From an uncultured Coxiella sp. (lineage in GTDB: Bacteria; Pseudomonadota; Gammaproteobacteria; Coxiellales; Coxiellaceae): a stretch of DNA of 41,387 nt. The notes below the pieces were generated by a model that worked only from the letters and a program-made list of their open reading frames with translations, searched no databases and was not told the DNA's origin. This document shows positions 16,705-25,620 of this stretch, in pieces. A program made the position numbers and the translations under genes. Every line of letters starts with the position of its first letter. Position 1 is the first letter of the stretch. The stretch lies in NCBI GenBank assembly GCA_902623005.1, contig CACNSC010000013.1:1-41387 (forward strand). The letters run 5' to 3'.

Positions 16705-16788
16705 GAGTTGGCTGCTTACCATCACGCAAGCGAATAAAGATTAATGGTCTATAATGAGTTATGTCATAAAGCAATAGATTGGAGTAAG
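16705..16788 (+). promoter_or_regulatory. Promoter and leader of secreted-peptide gene (element copy D)
   Basis: The AAGATTAATGGTCTATAATG core, the TTATGTCATAAAG leader and TTGGAGTAA before ATGAAACAG closely copy bases 411-478. TATAAT at 16749-16754 is the -10. This is the only intact twin of copy A. Confidence 0.6.
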
Positions 16789-16791
16789 GCG

Positions 16792-17028
16792 ATGAAACAG
16801 CTATTAGTCACACTTGTAGCAGTTGCGCTGGGTATTATAGCTATGAGTAGTTATGCAGAAGCCGATCACAAACAACGGCAAGGCGCTAAGAGTGTCCCTG
16901 TCTTTAGTGAAGAAAACCAAGAACGTCTTAGAGTTTTTCCACGGACTGCTCGGACTGCTGAAGAACATCAATCTGAAGTGAACGAAGATGGTAGTAGATT
17001 TCCTGTTACTGTTACTCCACCTGGCTAG
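16792..17028 (+). CDS. Small secreted protein, unknown family
   Basis: From ATG 16792 the product is 78 residues; an in-frame ATG at 16744 would prepend a leader with no ribosome site, so I reject it. The signal peptide is MKQLLVTLVAVALGIIAM with likely cleavage after SYA at residue 22. The mature part of about 56 residues is hydrophilic, with many Glu, Gln and Arg, no cysteine, and a VTPPG end. It is probably unstructured. It shares promoter, leader and signal-peptide start with the Cys-rich peptide at 470 but not the mature sequence. Gap 17029-17244 holds no clear feature apart from AAAGGAG before the next gene. Confidence 0.6.
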   Translation: MKQLLVTLVAVALGIIAMSSYAEADHKQRQGAKSVPVFSEENQERLRVFPRTARTAEEHQSEVNEDGSRFPVTVTPPG

Positions 17029-17244
17029 ATGATAAGTATTGGTATTAGATTCGCTCGCTATAAATACGCATCATATTGGGTCAAGCTGGTAGACCTCCTT
17101 ACTGCGATGGATGCGATGGATTTATGATTCAAGCAAAAACGAGGTTACTTGATTGTTGGGCGGAAAACCTAACATAGGTTGATTCCTTGTTTTATTTTTA
17201 ATATTTTCACTGCATTATACTTAAGATAAGCAAAGGAGAATCAG

Positions 17245-17955
17245 ATGCGATGTTGTTTATTTCAATCGGCATTTGGTATTATTGATGTTAATCCGTATGC
17301 TATGAAAATTGCTTTAATATTAAAGATTAACAATATACCGCATCAACTCATTTACCAGCCATTTCAAAACCAGTCTCCCACTGGGCTTCATCCCTATATT
17401 ATTGATGGTGATGTGATTTTAGCAGATAGTGCAGCCATCGTGGATTATTTAAGACAACAATACGGACTCGCATCCGATAAAGTGATGGATGAGAGTAGTG
17501 TCTATGCATGGCGTCGATTAAAGCAATTATGCGAAATTGACTCGTACCCTATTATTGTCCATTCGCGAATGTTAGATCCCTCTGGACTAAAAGTGATGAC
17601 AAGCAATAAGGCAATTACTAAGGTTTTAAATACGAAAGAAAGCATAGAAAGATCTCAAAATAAAATGCAACAGCTCATCCACGCCAGCTCAATTAGTAAA
17701 TTTACTCAATAACAACGCTATTCACGAGGCTTAGATATTCTTTATGAAATTGAAAATACAATTAATAAAGGAATATACTGGCTCGATAATAAACCATTCA
17801 CTTATGATGCTACGGTATATGCATTTTTAGAAAATATTCGTACTATTCCATTGCCAAACATTATGAATATGTATGTACGTGACAGCTCGACTATTCGTGA
17901 CTATCTAACGAAAGTAAATCGTTTTTTTTGCCCTGATAATAGCCAGGAAAAATAA
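17245..17955 (+). pseudogene. GST/metaxin-like gene interrupted by one in-frame stop
   Basis: The reading frame encodes a thioredoxin-like N-terminal half (NPYAMKIALILKINNIPHQL, then HPYIIDGDVILADSAAIVDYL), as in the glutathione-S-transferase relatives of the metaxin/Fax type. TAA at codon 156 (17710-17712) interrupts it. The same frame is then open to 17955 and encodes the expected C-terminal helical half, with WLDNKPFTYDATVYAFLENI. Together they make about 235 residues, a normal length for this family. One base change (CAA to TAA) would explain the break. AAGGAG precedes the ATG, so the N-terminal 155-residue fragment may still be made. Function of the family in bacteria is poorly known. 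Confidence 0.75.
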
Positions 17956-18160
17956 TTTTACAATTTATGAGTAAAGCTCAGATGATTGAAAAATTCGATC
18001 ATAAATTATTAATAATCATCGTGAAATGACTAAGAAGTTCACGTTCCATGCATATTTTCACACAATCCCTCATTGCGTTCGAATTGCGTCAATATTTGCT
18101 TTGATCCTGCTGAGACCTTAAAAAAATAAAGTTGCTACGATGATTGATAAGATGATAAAG

Positions 18161-18194
18161 ACCTCTGTCACCAATATTGGTAGTTGCTAGAGGT
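18161..18194. terminator. Nested stem-loop downstream of the mltB-methyltransferase genes
   Basis: ACCTCT (18161-18166) pairs with AGAGGT (18189-18194) and encloses the 12-bp palindrome ACCAATATTGGT (18170-18181). It lies about 100 bases after the end of the minus-strand operon and is followed on that strand by CTTTATC, so it may be its terminator. The rest of gap 17956-18290 holds nothing I can name. Confidence 0.35.
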
Positions 18195-18290
18195 TGATTC
18201 TATCATTATGCCTGTAAGGGAATAAGGTATTATCGAGCACAGTCTTTCGTGCAATCGTATTAGGTCATTATCTTCATGGTAAAAAAATCA

Positions 18291-19997
18291 CTAGTCTTTT
18301 TGAGCAACAACCAAGTAGCCTATCACCGGTTGTTTTTGTTGCGTGCGCAGCGTTGTTTCTTTGCAGGTGATGGGCTTAAAGCCGGCCTGTTTGAGTGATG
18401 ATTCCAAATAGGCTTTGTTGTGCGCGTAACGAATGGTGGTTTGTAATTGATAGTCGGGTTGTTCACTGCGCTCGACCGAAAAGGCTAGCAAGCCTTGTGG
18501 ATTCAATACACCTTGGCATTGTTCAAGCACGGTAGTGAGGTTGCCGATGTAGGTAAAGACATCGGAGGCAATCACCAGGTCTTGCTGACTAAAATGCTGC
18601 GCAATTGTCAGTGCATCCATGACGGCTAAGCTATCGTACAGTGCTTTGCTATCAGCGACTGCGATCATTTGTGGCGATAAATCAATGCCATCTAGGCGTT
18701 TAGCCAGTGGCTTGAGAAACGGTGCTGCTAGACCTGTGCCACAGCCAATATCCAAGATCGCCCAAGGTGGTGTTAGTGTTTCCAGTGGTGATTCGAGTGT
18801 CTCACTGATAGCATCGACCAATTGTTGAGGCACTGAAAACTTTAAAGCCTCAGTCAGGTGCTTGTCATAATACGGCGCGTATTGATCAAACAAATGTTCA
18901 ACGTATTCTGCGGGTGCGTGATCGGGCGTCTCGCCCTGACTAATCGCAGCGACGATATGTTTGAGTTCATCATTGTCGGGATCTTTTTCAATGGCTGCTT
19001 GATAATGCGCTGTGGCTTTATCGAGTTGTTGTAATTTGAGGTAAATCCCGCCTAGGTTAATTGCAATCGCCGTGTCATCCGGAGCCAGGTGTTGTGCTTG
19101 CTCTAGGTATTGGATCGCTTCTTTGTTGCGATCCTGGTGCATTAAAATCACACCAATGTTGTAATAGCTTTCCATCAAAGGGCTAACTTCCAATTGGCGC
19201 ATGAAATAACTCAAGGCTTTGGCCGGATCACCTTCGTGCAAATAGGCGTTACCCAGTAAGTGTTGGATATCAAGCTGCTCACACTCTAGAGCAATGGCTT
19301 GCTCAAACGCAGCGACCGCTTCTTCGGGTTGTTGTTGCTTGAGGTAGGTAATCCCTAGGTTGTAATAGTTATCAGCATGCTCAGGCTGACTTTCAATGCA
19401 GTGTAGTAAGGTCTGCTGTGCCGCAGGATAATCCTCGAGTTGCAATAAAGCTTCAGCTAATTGACGATGCGCTTGATGAAAATTGGGATTGAGTTTCAAC
19501 GTTATCTGCAGTTGCTCGACTGCTTGTGACCATTGTTCTTGTTGTAAATGCAATAAGGCTAAGTTGTAGTGCGCTTGTGGGAAATGCGTATCGTATTGGA
19601 TGGCTTGCTGATAGTGTTGTTTAGCTAAATCTGCTTGCCCTTGAAGGTAATAGCATCGTCCAAGCGTGTTGTGCGCTGTTGCGTACGTCTCATCGATGGT
19701 CAATGCCTCGTTTAAGGTTTGAATCGCGTCAATGATATTATTTTGACGTAACAACACATTTGCCAAGCTGTTGTGCAAGCTGGGTTGGTTTGGGTTGTTA
19801 TCTATCGCATCACGCAAGCATTTCTCTGCAGCGTCAAATTGCTCTTGTTGCGTGAGTGCCATGCCGAGCAAATGGCAGACTTCCAAATAATGCGGGTCTT
19901 GTTTGAGTAAAGATCGATAGGCTTTGACTGCACCCTCAAGATCATGTTGCTGATGCAGAGTTTTGGCTTCCTCAATCGAGATGCTTGGCTTAGCCAT
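18291..19997 (-). CDS. TPR-repeat protein with C-terminal SAM-dependent methyltransferase
   Basis: I place the start at ATG 19997 (MAKPSISIEEAK) because ATGGCTAA couples it to the stop of mltB; longer versions run into mltB. The product is 568 residues. About ten tetratricopeptide repeats fill residues 1-350 (for example AEKCLRDAIDNNPNQPSLHN and YYNLGITYLKQQQPEEAVAA). A class I methyltransferase follows: DIGCGTGLAAPFL as SAM motif I, GIDLSPQMIAVA as motif II and DLVIASDVFTYIG as motif IV. Members of this group are annotated as predicted methyltransferases with TPR repeats (COG4976-like). The substrate is unknown. It is the last gene of a rodA-mltB operon. Confidence 0.8.
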   Translation of the reverse strand: MAKPSISIEEAKTLHQQHDLEGAVKAYRSLLKQDPHYLEVCHLLGMALTQQEQFDAAEKCLRDAIDNNPNQPSLHNSLANVLLRQNNIIDAIQTLNEALTIDETYATAHNTLGRCYYLQGQADLAKQHYQQAIQYDTHFPQAHYNLALLHLQQEQWSQAVEQLQITLKLNPNFHQAHRQLAEALLQLEDYPAAQQTLLHCIESQPEHADNYYNLGITYLKQQQPEEAVAAFEQAIALECEQLDIQHLLGNAYLHEGDPAKALSYFMRQLEVSPLMESYYNIGVILMHQDRNKEAIQYLEQAQHLAPDDTAIAINLGGIYLKLQQLDKATAHYQAAIEKDPDNDELKHIVAAISQGETPDHAPAEYVEHLFDQYAPYYDKHLTEALKFSVPQQLVDAISETLESPLETLTPPWAILDIGCGTGLAAPFLKPLAKRLDGIDLSPQMIAVADSKALYDSLAVMDALTIAQHFSQQDLVIASDVFTYIGNLTTVLEQCQGVLNPQGLLAFSVERSEQPDYQLQTTIRYAHNKAYLESSLKQAGFKPITCKETTLRTQQKQPVIGYLVVAQKD

Positions 19998-21003
19998 GCT
20001 GACGATCACCTTGAATCGCTTGACTGAGTTGAAATACTGCCATGGCATAATTGATACGAGGGTTATAGCGCATGATGGCATTGAAGTTATTAAACACCAA
20101 CCAATAATCCGGCGTTGCCGCGCTACCCATATTGACTAAGGCGGCCATGGTGTTGGGGTTGAGTGATTGCGTGCAGGCTGATGAAACCTGACGTTGCGCA
20201 TACCAAGCGAGGGTGTGTTGTGGTTGGGTACTTTTACTGGCCAGTGTTGGCTTAATGGTTTTATTGGCTGCGATTGAGCAGGCGACGGGTTGGTTGCGTT
20301 GCCAGCCGGCATCTCTCAGAAAGTTGGCTACACTCATGATGGCATCATCGTGATTGCTGAAGAGATTAATAGATGTTTGTTGTGCTTGCCCAGGAACGGC
20401 GTAGTGGTTGTAACTGGATGGCATGAATTGTGGTATACCGAGTGCGCCCGCGTATGAGCCTTTGAGTGTGGTAATCGGTAAATCATTTTTTAGGCTTAAT
20501 ACAATGTATTGCTGTAGTTCTTTTTGAAAGAATTTAGCGCGTGGTGGGTAGTAGAAGGCAAGGGTACCTAATGCATCAAGCACGTTATAGGTGCCAGTGT
20601 GTTTACCATAAAAACTCTCAACACCAATGATGGCTGTGATGGTATTTTGGTTGACGCCAGACTGTTGGTAGGCTTGTTGAAATGTTTTGGCATGCAGTGT
20701 TTGATAAAAGTGACCACCATGAATGCGCGGCGTTGTAATAAAATGCGCACGGTATTTTTGCCAGTCTAATGCCTCATAAGGTGAGGTCATTTTTTTGATT
20801 ATTTCAGGATTGTAGTGAATATTTTTTACAATTTCACTGACTTTCGATTCAGGGAGCTGGTATTTTTGTGAGACGGTTTTGATGAATTTGGTTTCGGTTG
20901 GAGTTAGCTCAGCATGTGCTTGGCAGATGAAGAGAGCTAACAATCCAAATACTACAGAGCCTGTGCGCAATGTTTTTTTGATTAAGGCAGAATGATTTTT
21001 CAT
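19990..21003 (-). CDS. mltB: Lytic murein transglycosylase B
   Basis: This 337-residue periplasmic enzyme cleaves the MurNAc-GlcNAc bond with 1,6-anhydro ring formation. A signal peptide ends near AHA (about residue 31), with no good lipobox cysteine, so it may be soluble rather than lipid-anchored as in E. coli. The catalytic glutamate is E129 in GVESFYGKHTG, followed by YNVLDALGTLAFYYPPRA and the substrate-groove motif GSYAGALGIPQFMPSSY, all typical of the SltB/MltB family. It starts 11 bases after rodA and overlaps the next gene by 8 bases, an operon devoted to wall elongation and turnover. Confidence 0.92.
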   Translation of the reverse strand: MKNHSALIKKTLRTGSVVFGLLALFICQAHAELTPTETKFIKTVSQKYQLPESKVSEIVKNIHYNPEIIKKMTSPYEALDWQKYRAHFITTPRIHGGHFYQTLHAKTFQQAYQQSGVNQNTITAIIGVESFYGKHTGTYNVLDALGTLAFYYPPRAKFFQKELQQYIVLSLKNDLPITTLKGSYAGALGIPQFMPSSYNHYAVPGQAQQTSINLFSNHDDAIMSVANFLRDAGWQRNQPVACSIAANKTIKPTLASKSTQPQHTLAWYAQRQVSSACTQSLNPNTMAALVNMGSAATPDYWLVFNNFNAIMRYNPRINYAMAVFQLSQAIQGDRQHG

Positions 21004-21014
21004 GGTTTATTCCC

Positions 21015-22157
21015 TTAGCTAGACCAGAGTTTCTTATGGGTTTGTATAGACATGATGATACCGAAGGCAATCATGCTGGTGATCATCGAGCTACCCCCGT
21101 AACTGAATAACGGTAATGGTACTCCGACTACCGGTAAGATGCCAATCACCATCCCAATATTAATACAAGCACACAAAATAAACGTTAAGCTTAGACTGCC
21201 GGCTAATAATCGAGTGAATGTTGATTGAGCATGCAGGCTAATGCTGGCACAGCGTAAAAAGATTAGTGTATAGCATGATAACAGCATGAAACAGCCAATT
21301 AAGCCCCATTCTTCTGCAGCAACTGAAAAAATAAAATCAGTAGTATGTGCTGGTAAAAAAGATAGGTGCGATTGCGTACCTTGCAGCCAGCCTTTACCAT
21401 TCAATCCGCCCGAGCCAACAGCAATCTTGGATTGAATGATGTTATAACCATGGCCCAAGGGATCTTTTTCTGGGTGCAAAAAAGTTTCAATGCGCTGTCG
21501 CTGGTAGTCATGCAATTTCAGCCACGCTATAGGCATCATCACCAACAGACTGAGTAAGCTCAAAATAATCACGCGCCGGTTAATGCCAGCAAGTACAATG
21601 ACTAAGACACCGGCACACATGACCAAGATAGCTGTTCCCAAATCTGGTTGTTTTACAATGAGTGCAATCGGTAACAGCAAGATGAGTGCTGAAGCAGCCA
21701 ATTTTTTGTTTAATGTCGTGTGTTCGTACTCATGCCAAAACCAAGCCAACATCATTGGCATTGCCAGTTTCATGATTTCTGATGGTTGTAGTTGCAGTTT
21801 CCCCACGCCCAACCAGCGCGTTGCACCTTGGCTGGTATGACCCATCGCGAGCACTAAAAATAAGGCCAATAACCCAATGCCGTATAACCACGGTGCGGCA
21901 AGTTTGAAATAGCGAGGTGAGATTTGTGCACAAGCAATGAATGCCGTAAACGCCACGGCGTAATGCAGCAGTTGATGTTTGACCAAAGACAAGTTCTGAT
22001 TGCCAGCACTGTACAGGTTAATAATCCCTAAGATGCTCAGTAATAACAGTCCAACCAATAGCATTGGGTCTATGTGACAATGTGACCAGCGCAGTTGGCG
22101 AAATTTTCGTGATAACTGAGCCTCGTAAGATTGATCCAAGTAGTGAGGGTTACGCAT
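21015..22157 (-). CDS. mrdB: Rod-shape SEDS glycosyltransferase RodA
   Basis: This 380-residue inner-membrane protein has about ten helices. SEDS hallmarks are present: GHTSQGATRWLGVGKLQLQP with PSEIMKLAMPMMLAWF after it, VKQPDLGTAI, KIAVGSGGLNGKGW and the loop LPAHTTDFIFSVAAEEWG. It ends with PVVGVPLPLFSYGGSSMI. It polymerises lipid II into glycan strands with PBP2. E. coli RodA has 370 residues. In most relatives it directly follows mrdA; here mrdA lies 3.5 kb upstream on the same strand with dps and an opposite-strand gene in between. Confidence 0.94.
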   Translation of the reverse strand: MRNPHYLDQSYEAQLSRKFRQLRWSHCHIDPMLLVGLLLLSILGIINLYSAGNQNLSLVKHQLLHYAVAFTAFIACAQISPRYFKLAAPWLYGIGLLALFLVLAMGHTSQGATRWLGVGKLQLQPSEIMKLAMPMMLAWFWHEYEHTTLNKKLAASALILLLPIALIVKQPDLGTAILVMCAGVLVIVLAGINRRVIILSLLSLLVMMPIAWLKLHDYQRQRIETFLHPEKDPLGHGYNIIQSKIAVGSGGLNGKGWLQGTQSHLSFLPAHTTDFIFSVAAEEWGLIGCFMLLSCYTLIFLRCASISLHAQSTFTRLLAGSLSLTFILCACINIGMVIGILPVVGVPLPLFSYGGSSMITSMIAFGIIMSIQTHKKLWSS

Positions 22158-22236
22158 GGTTAAGGTGGAGTCGATTGGTTAAAAGCAGGCGCATTGTATC
22201 ATCGATCGTGTCAAGGGGGGAGTGGGTTTTAAAGTG

Positions 22237-22262
22237 CCATGGCAGCCATATGGCTGCCATGG
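22237..22262. terminator. Perfect 26-bp palindrome after dps
   Basis: CCATGGCAGCCAT is followed directly by its exact reverse complement. It starts 17 bases beyond the dps stop on the minus strand and could fold into a hairpin with a minimal loop. No T run follows, so it may be a weak terminator, a protein-binding site or a cruciform. Confidence 0.5.
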
Positions 22263-22279
22263 TTTATTGCAGTCGGTGC

Positions 22280-22753
22280 CTATCCTTCTTGCAGTAGGCT
22301 ACGCAACATCCATGCGTTTTTTTCATGCACGGTCATACGATCAATCAGCATGTCTGCTGTTGGTTGATCGTGATATTCCTCTGCGATTGGGATCAGTAGT
22401 CTTGCAGTTTTTACTACCTCTTCTTGTCCTAATACTAGTTGTTTGATCATTTCCGTCGCTGAAACATGGTTCACTTCTTCTTCGATGGTGGTGATTTGGT
22501 TGAATTGTGTAAAACTTGCGGGCACATAAGCACCCAGTGCTCGGATTCTTTCGGCAATCTCGTCCACTGCCTCAGCTAGTTCCAAGTATTGAGTTTCGAA
22601 CAGCTTATGCAGTTCTGAGAACAGGGGGCCCTCCACGTTCCAATGGAAGTTATGTGTTTTGATATAGAGCGCATAACTGTCCGCCAATGCCTTGACTAAG
22701 CCCTCCGCAATTTCCTCCCGATGCTGCTTTTCTATGCCAATCTGAATGTCCAT
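22280..22753 (-). CDS. dps: Dps-family ferritin-like DNA/iron protection protein
   Basis: This 157-residue four-helix protein assembles into a 12-subunit shell that oxidises and stores iron and protects DNA in stress. The ferroxidase site between subunits is intact: HWNV (H37), E53, D64 and E68 in EAVDEIAERIRALGA, with the same spacing as in E. coli Dps. There is no long Lys-rich N-terminal tail, so DNA binding may be weak. GAGG precedes the ATG. It is transcribed alone, divergent from the lysine-pathway gene, and stands between mrdA and mrdB. Confidence 0.93.
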   Translation of the reverse strand: MDIQIGIEKQHREEIAEGLVKALADSYALYIKTHNFHWNVEGPLFSELHKLFETQYLELAEAVDEIAERIRALGAYVPASFTQFNQITTIEEEVNHVSATEMIKQLVLGQEEVVKTARLLIPIAEEYHDQPTADMLIDRMTVHEKNAWMLRSLLQEG

Positions 22754-22947
22754 GGTAATACCTCGATTTGTTTAACCCTACTTAATGATTATAGCTGATA
22801 AATCACCAAAAAGATTAATATTTCATCAATCAATCTTCAATTTTATGGCTCTGTGTGTTTGGATGATTGATTTCTATCTCGTTGATATTAGTGTTTTTTT
22901 TAGGCATGCTAAGTGCTTGATTGAGGACTATACTTCAGGGGTTTTAA

Positions 22948-25530
22948 ATGGCAAGGAGCAATCGTTGGGTCGTGGTGAAGTTTGGCGGTACCAGCGTTAA
23001 TTCAGCAAAAGCTTGGCTGCGAGTTCATCATATTGTACAGCAGCACTTAAGCCAGCAACGTCGAGTCTTGTTGGTGTGCTCGGCACCCCGCGGTATCTCA
23101 GACCAACTGTCTGACTTATTTGACGCCGCTTCTCAAGGTCGCGACTTTAAATCCATCCTCAATCAGATTCACCAGTGTTTTAATGACCTTTCTATGGTGC
23201 TGAACCTGACCTTGCCGGTATGTTTCGAGCACTCCTGGCAGCAGCTAAATGCCTATCTAAGCGGAATTAACTTGCTGCAAGAGGCGTCGGCCAAATACCG
23301 TGCTCAGCTCATGTCATACGGTGAGTTGTTGTTAACCCAGATTGGTCAGCAGTATTTACTGCAACAACAACTGGATTGTGAGTGCCTGATGGCAACAGAG
23401 TACTTAACGTCCTATGCAACTGATGAGAGTGCGATAAATCACTACTTAGACGCCCAATGCGTCGTCGAGCCTAATTCGAGGATCATCGAGAAGCTCAATG
23501 CAAAGCCATCATTGGTTTTTATTACGCAAGGTTTTGTTGCCAGTAATACTAATCATGAGACAGTGTTATTAGGTCGTGGTGGTTCTGATATTTCTGCAGC
23601 GTATTTTTCTGTATTACTGTCGGCAGAACTCTGTGAAATTTGGACCGATGTGCCCGGTATTTATACGGCTAATCCACACCATTTCAGTTCCGCGCGTCAC
23701 ATTACTCATTTATCCTATGATGAAGCACAAGAAATTGCATTAATGGGTGCTCATGTATTACACCCTGAGACAATTCAGCCATTGCGTCAGCACTCGATTC
23801 CGTTATTGATTGGGTATACCAACAAACCTACGCGTCCGGGTACACGAGTGAGTCATGCATCAAGTCCAGTACCGGTGATTAAATCGGTTAATATTAAACG
23901 TGATGTAACCTTAATTTCATTGGATGCTCTCGGGATGTGGCAGCGTTCCGGTTTTCTAGCCGACGTCTTCGCTTGTTTTAAGCAGCATCACATTTCGGTG
24001 GATTTGATCACTACGGCTGAATCAAATATTACAGTCAGTCTAGATACCAAGATGGGGTTGGTTGATCAGCAACGCTTTGCTGAATTACGTGCGGATTTGG
24101 CACAATTTGCCAGTGTGAAAGTGATATCACCGTGCGCCAATGTCAGTGTGGTAGGGTCACAAATCAAACGAGTTTTATATCAGATTAAAGAATTATTTGC
24201 GTTATTTCGCTCCTCCTCGATTCATCTCATTTCACAGTCGTCGAATGACATGAGTTTTACTGTTGTCGTCGATCAAGATCAGGTTGATAGTTATGCGCAG
24301 TTATTGCATGACATTGTGATTGAGCACAGTATTGCTCAGGATTGTTTTGGTATGAGTTATCAGCAAGAGTTTGTTGAGCAACAGCAACCAATTGAGAGTT
24401 GGTGGAAGACCAAGCAAGCACAAGTCATGCAGCTAACGCATCAAGCTTCACCAGCATATGTTTACGACAAGAATAAGTTGGCGCAACAAGCGCAACAATT
24501 ACTGCACTGCAAGGCTATTGATCAAGTTTTTTATGCACTGAAAGCTAATACACATCCGGAAATCCTCCAACAGTTTTATTGCATGGGTTTGGGCTTTGAG
24601 TGTGTTTCGATCTACGAAGTTGATTCGGTATTCCAATGTTTTCCTAACATAGATCCTAAGCGTATTTTATTCACGCCTAACTTTGCTTCGAGAGAGGAGT
24701 ACCAGCAAGCGCTGATGCGACAGGTGCATGTTACTATTGATAATCTACACCCGTTGATTGAATGGTCTGATTTATTTAAAGATCAGCCGATATTAATTCG
24801 TATCGATCCGGGCTATGGCGAGGGGCATCACGAGTTTGTTGAAACCGGTGGTAACCAATCAAAATTTGGTTTATCCAAAGCCGCTGTTGATCAGCTAGAG
24901 CAAGTTTTAGAGCAGTGTCAGGCGCGTGTTATTGGTCTGCATGCGCACTCTGGTAGTGGTATTTTGCAAGTGAATAACTGGGCACGTTTGGCTCATCATC
25001 TAGTGACTATCGCGCGTCGTTTTCCATCGGTTAAAATTATTAATTTAGGTGGTGGGCTGGGGGTGCCAGAGCGCCTTGGATATCCGGATTTTGATGTTGT
25101 TGCTTTGAACGATCAGTTACAAGCTATACGTCAGGAGTATCCGCAATATCAATTTTGGTTAGAGCCTGGTCGCTTTTTAACGGCTGAGTCTGGTGTGCTT
25201 TGTGCCCGGGTGACTCAGATTAAGCAAAAAGCCTCATTAACCTACATTGGTATTGATGCAGGTATGCATAATCTAATCCGGCCAGCATTGTACGGCTCAT
25301 ATCACGATATCATTAACCTGTCGCGTATGGATCAACCAATTGCTTATCTCGCGCATATTGTCGGGCCAATTTGTGAGAGCGGTGATGTGATTGGTCGATC
25401 GCGCTGGATGCCAGAGACTTTTGAGGGCGATACCATTTTAATCGCAACTGCGGGTGCTTATGGAGCAAGCATGAGTTCGCGATATAATCTTAGGCCTTTA
25501 GCCAATGAGTTTTTTATTGAGCCTGCATAG
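22948..25530 (+). CDS. Fused aspartate kinase / diaminopimelate decarboxylase
   Basis: This 860-residue bifunctional enzyme joins the first and last steps of lysine synthesis. Residues 1-290 are an aspartokinase: VVKFGGTSV (K11), LLGRGGSDISAA and EIWTDVPGIYTANP. Two ACT regulatory domains follow, to about 455. From about 465 comes a fold III PLP decarboxylase: YALKAN with the PLP lysine at 532, GLHAHSGSG, NLGGGLGVP, EPGRF and the substrate-binding CESGD. Such fusions are known in Xanthomonas, Xylella and some Legionella relatives and are often called lysA or lysAC. An AGGGG site precedes the ATG at 22948. It feeds diaminopimelate to the peptidoglycan enzymes encoded on either side. Confidence 0.93.
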   Translation: MARSNRWVVVKFGGTSVNSAKAWLRVHHIVQQHLSQQRRVLLVCSAPRGISDQLSDLFDAASQGRDFKSILNQIHQCFNDLSMVLNLTLPVCFEHSWQQLNAYLSGINLLQEASAKYRAQLMSYGELLLTQIGQQYLLQQQLDCECLMATEYLTSYATDESAINHYLDAQCVVEPNSRIIEKLNAKPSLVFITQGFVASNTNHETVLLGRGGSDISAAYFSVLLSAELCEIWTDVPGIYTANPHHFSSARHITHLSYDEAQEIALMGAHVLHPETIQPLRQHSIPLLIGYTNKPTRPGTRVSHASSPVPVIKSVNIKRDVTLISLDALGMWQRSGFLADVFACFKQHHISVDLITTAESNITVSLDTKMGLVDQQRFAELRADLAQFASVKVISPCANVSVVGSQIKRVLYQIKELFALFRSSSIHLISQSSNDMSFTVVVDQDQVDSYAQLLHDIVIEHSIAQDCFGMSYQQEFVEQQQPIESWWKTKQAQVMQLTHQASPAYVYDKNKLAQQAQQLLHCKAIDQVFYALKANTHPEILQQFYCMGLGFECVSIYEVDSVFQCFPNIDPKRILFTPNFASREEYQQALMRQVHVTIDNLHPLIEWSDLFKDQPILIRIDPGYGEGHHEFVETGGNQSKFGLSKAAVDQLEQVLEQCQARVIGLHAHSGSGILQVNNWARLAHHLVTIARRFPSVKIINLGGGLGVPERLGYPDFDVVALNDQLQAIRQEYPQYQFWLEPGRFLTAESGVLCARVTQIKQKASLTYIGIDAGMHNLIRPALYGSYHDIINLSRMDQPIAYLAHIVGPICESGDVIGRSRWMPETFEGDTILIATAGAYGASMSSRYNLRPLANEFFIEPA

Positions 25531-25620
25531 GTCGTCTATTAGCAAGGGATTACTGTGCGATCACATGAAGATTTTTGATTGTTAGTCTTGCATTCAAAAA
25601 ATCCATACATAACTTTAGCA

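Noticed and set aside
19998-20081. Longer N-terminus for the TPR-methyltransferase
   Set aside because: The extra residues come from out-of-frame mltB sequence; the ATG overlapping the mltB stop is the natural coupled start.
21366-21840. Plus-strand open frames opposite rodA
   Set aside because: They are shadows of the strongly conserved rodA reading frame, without ribosome sites or motifs.
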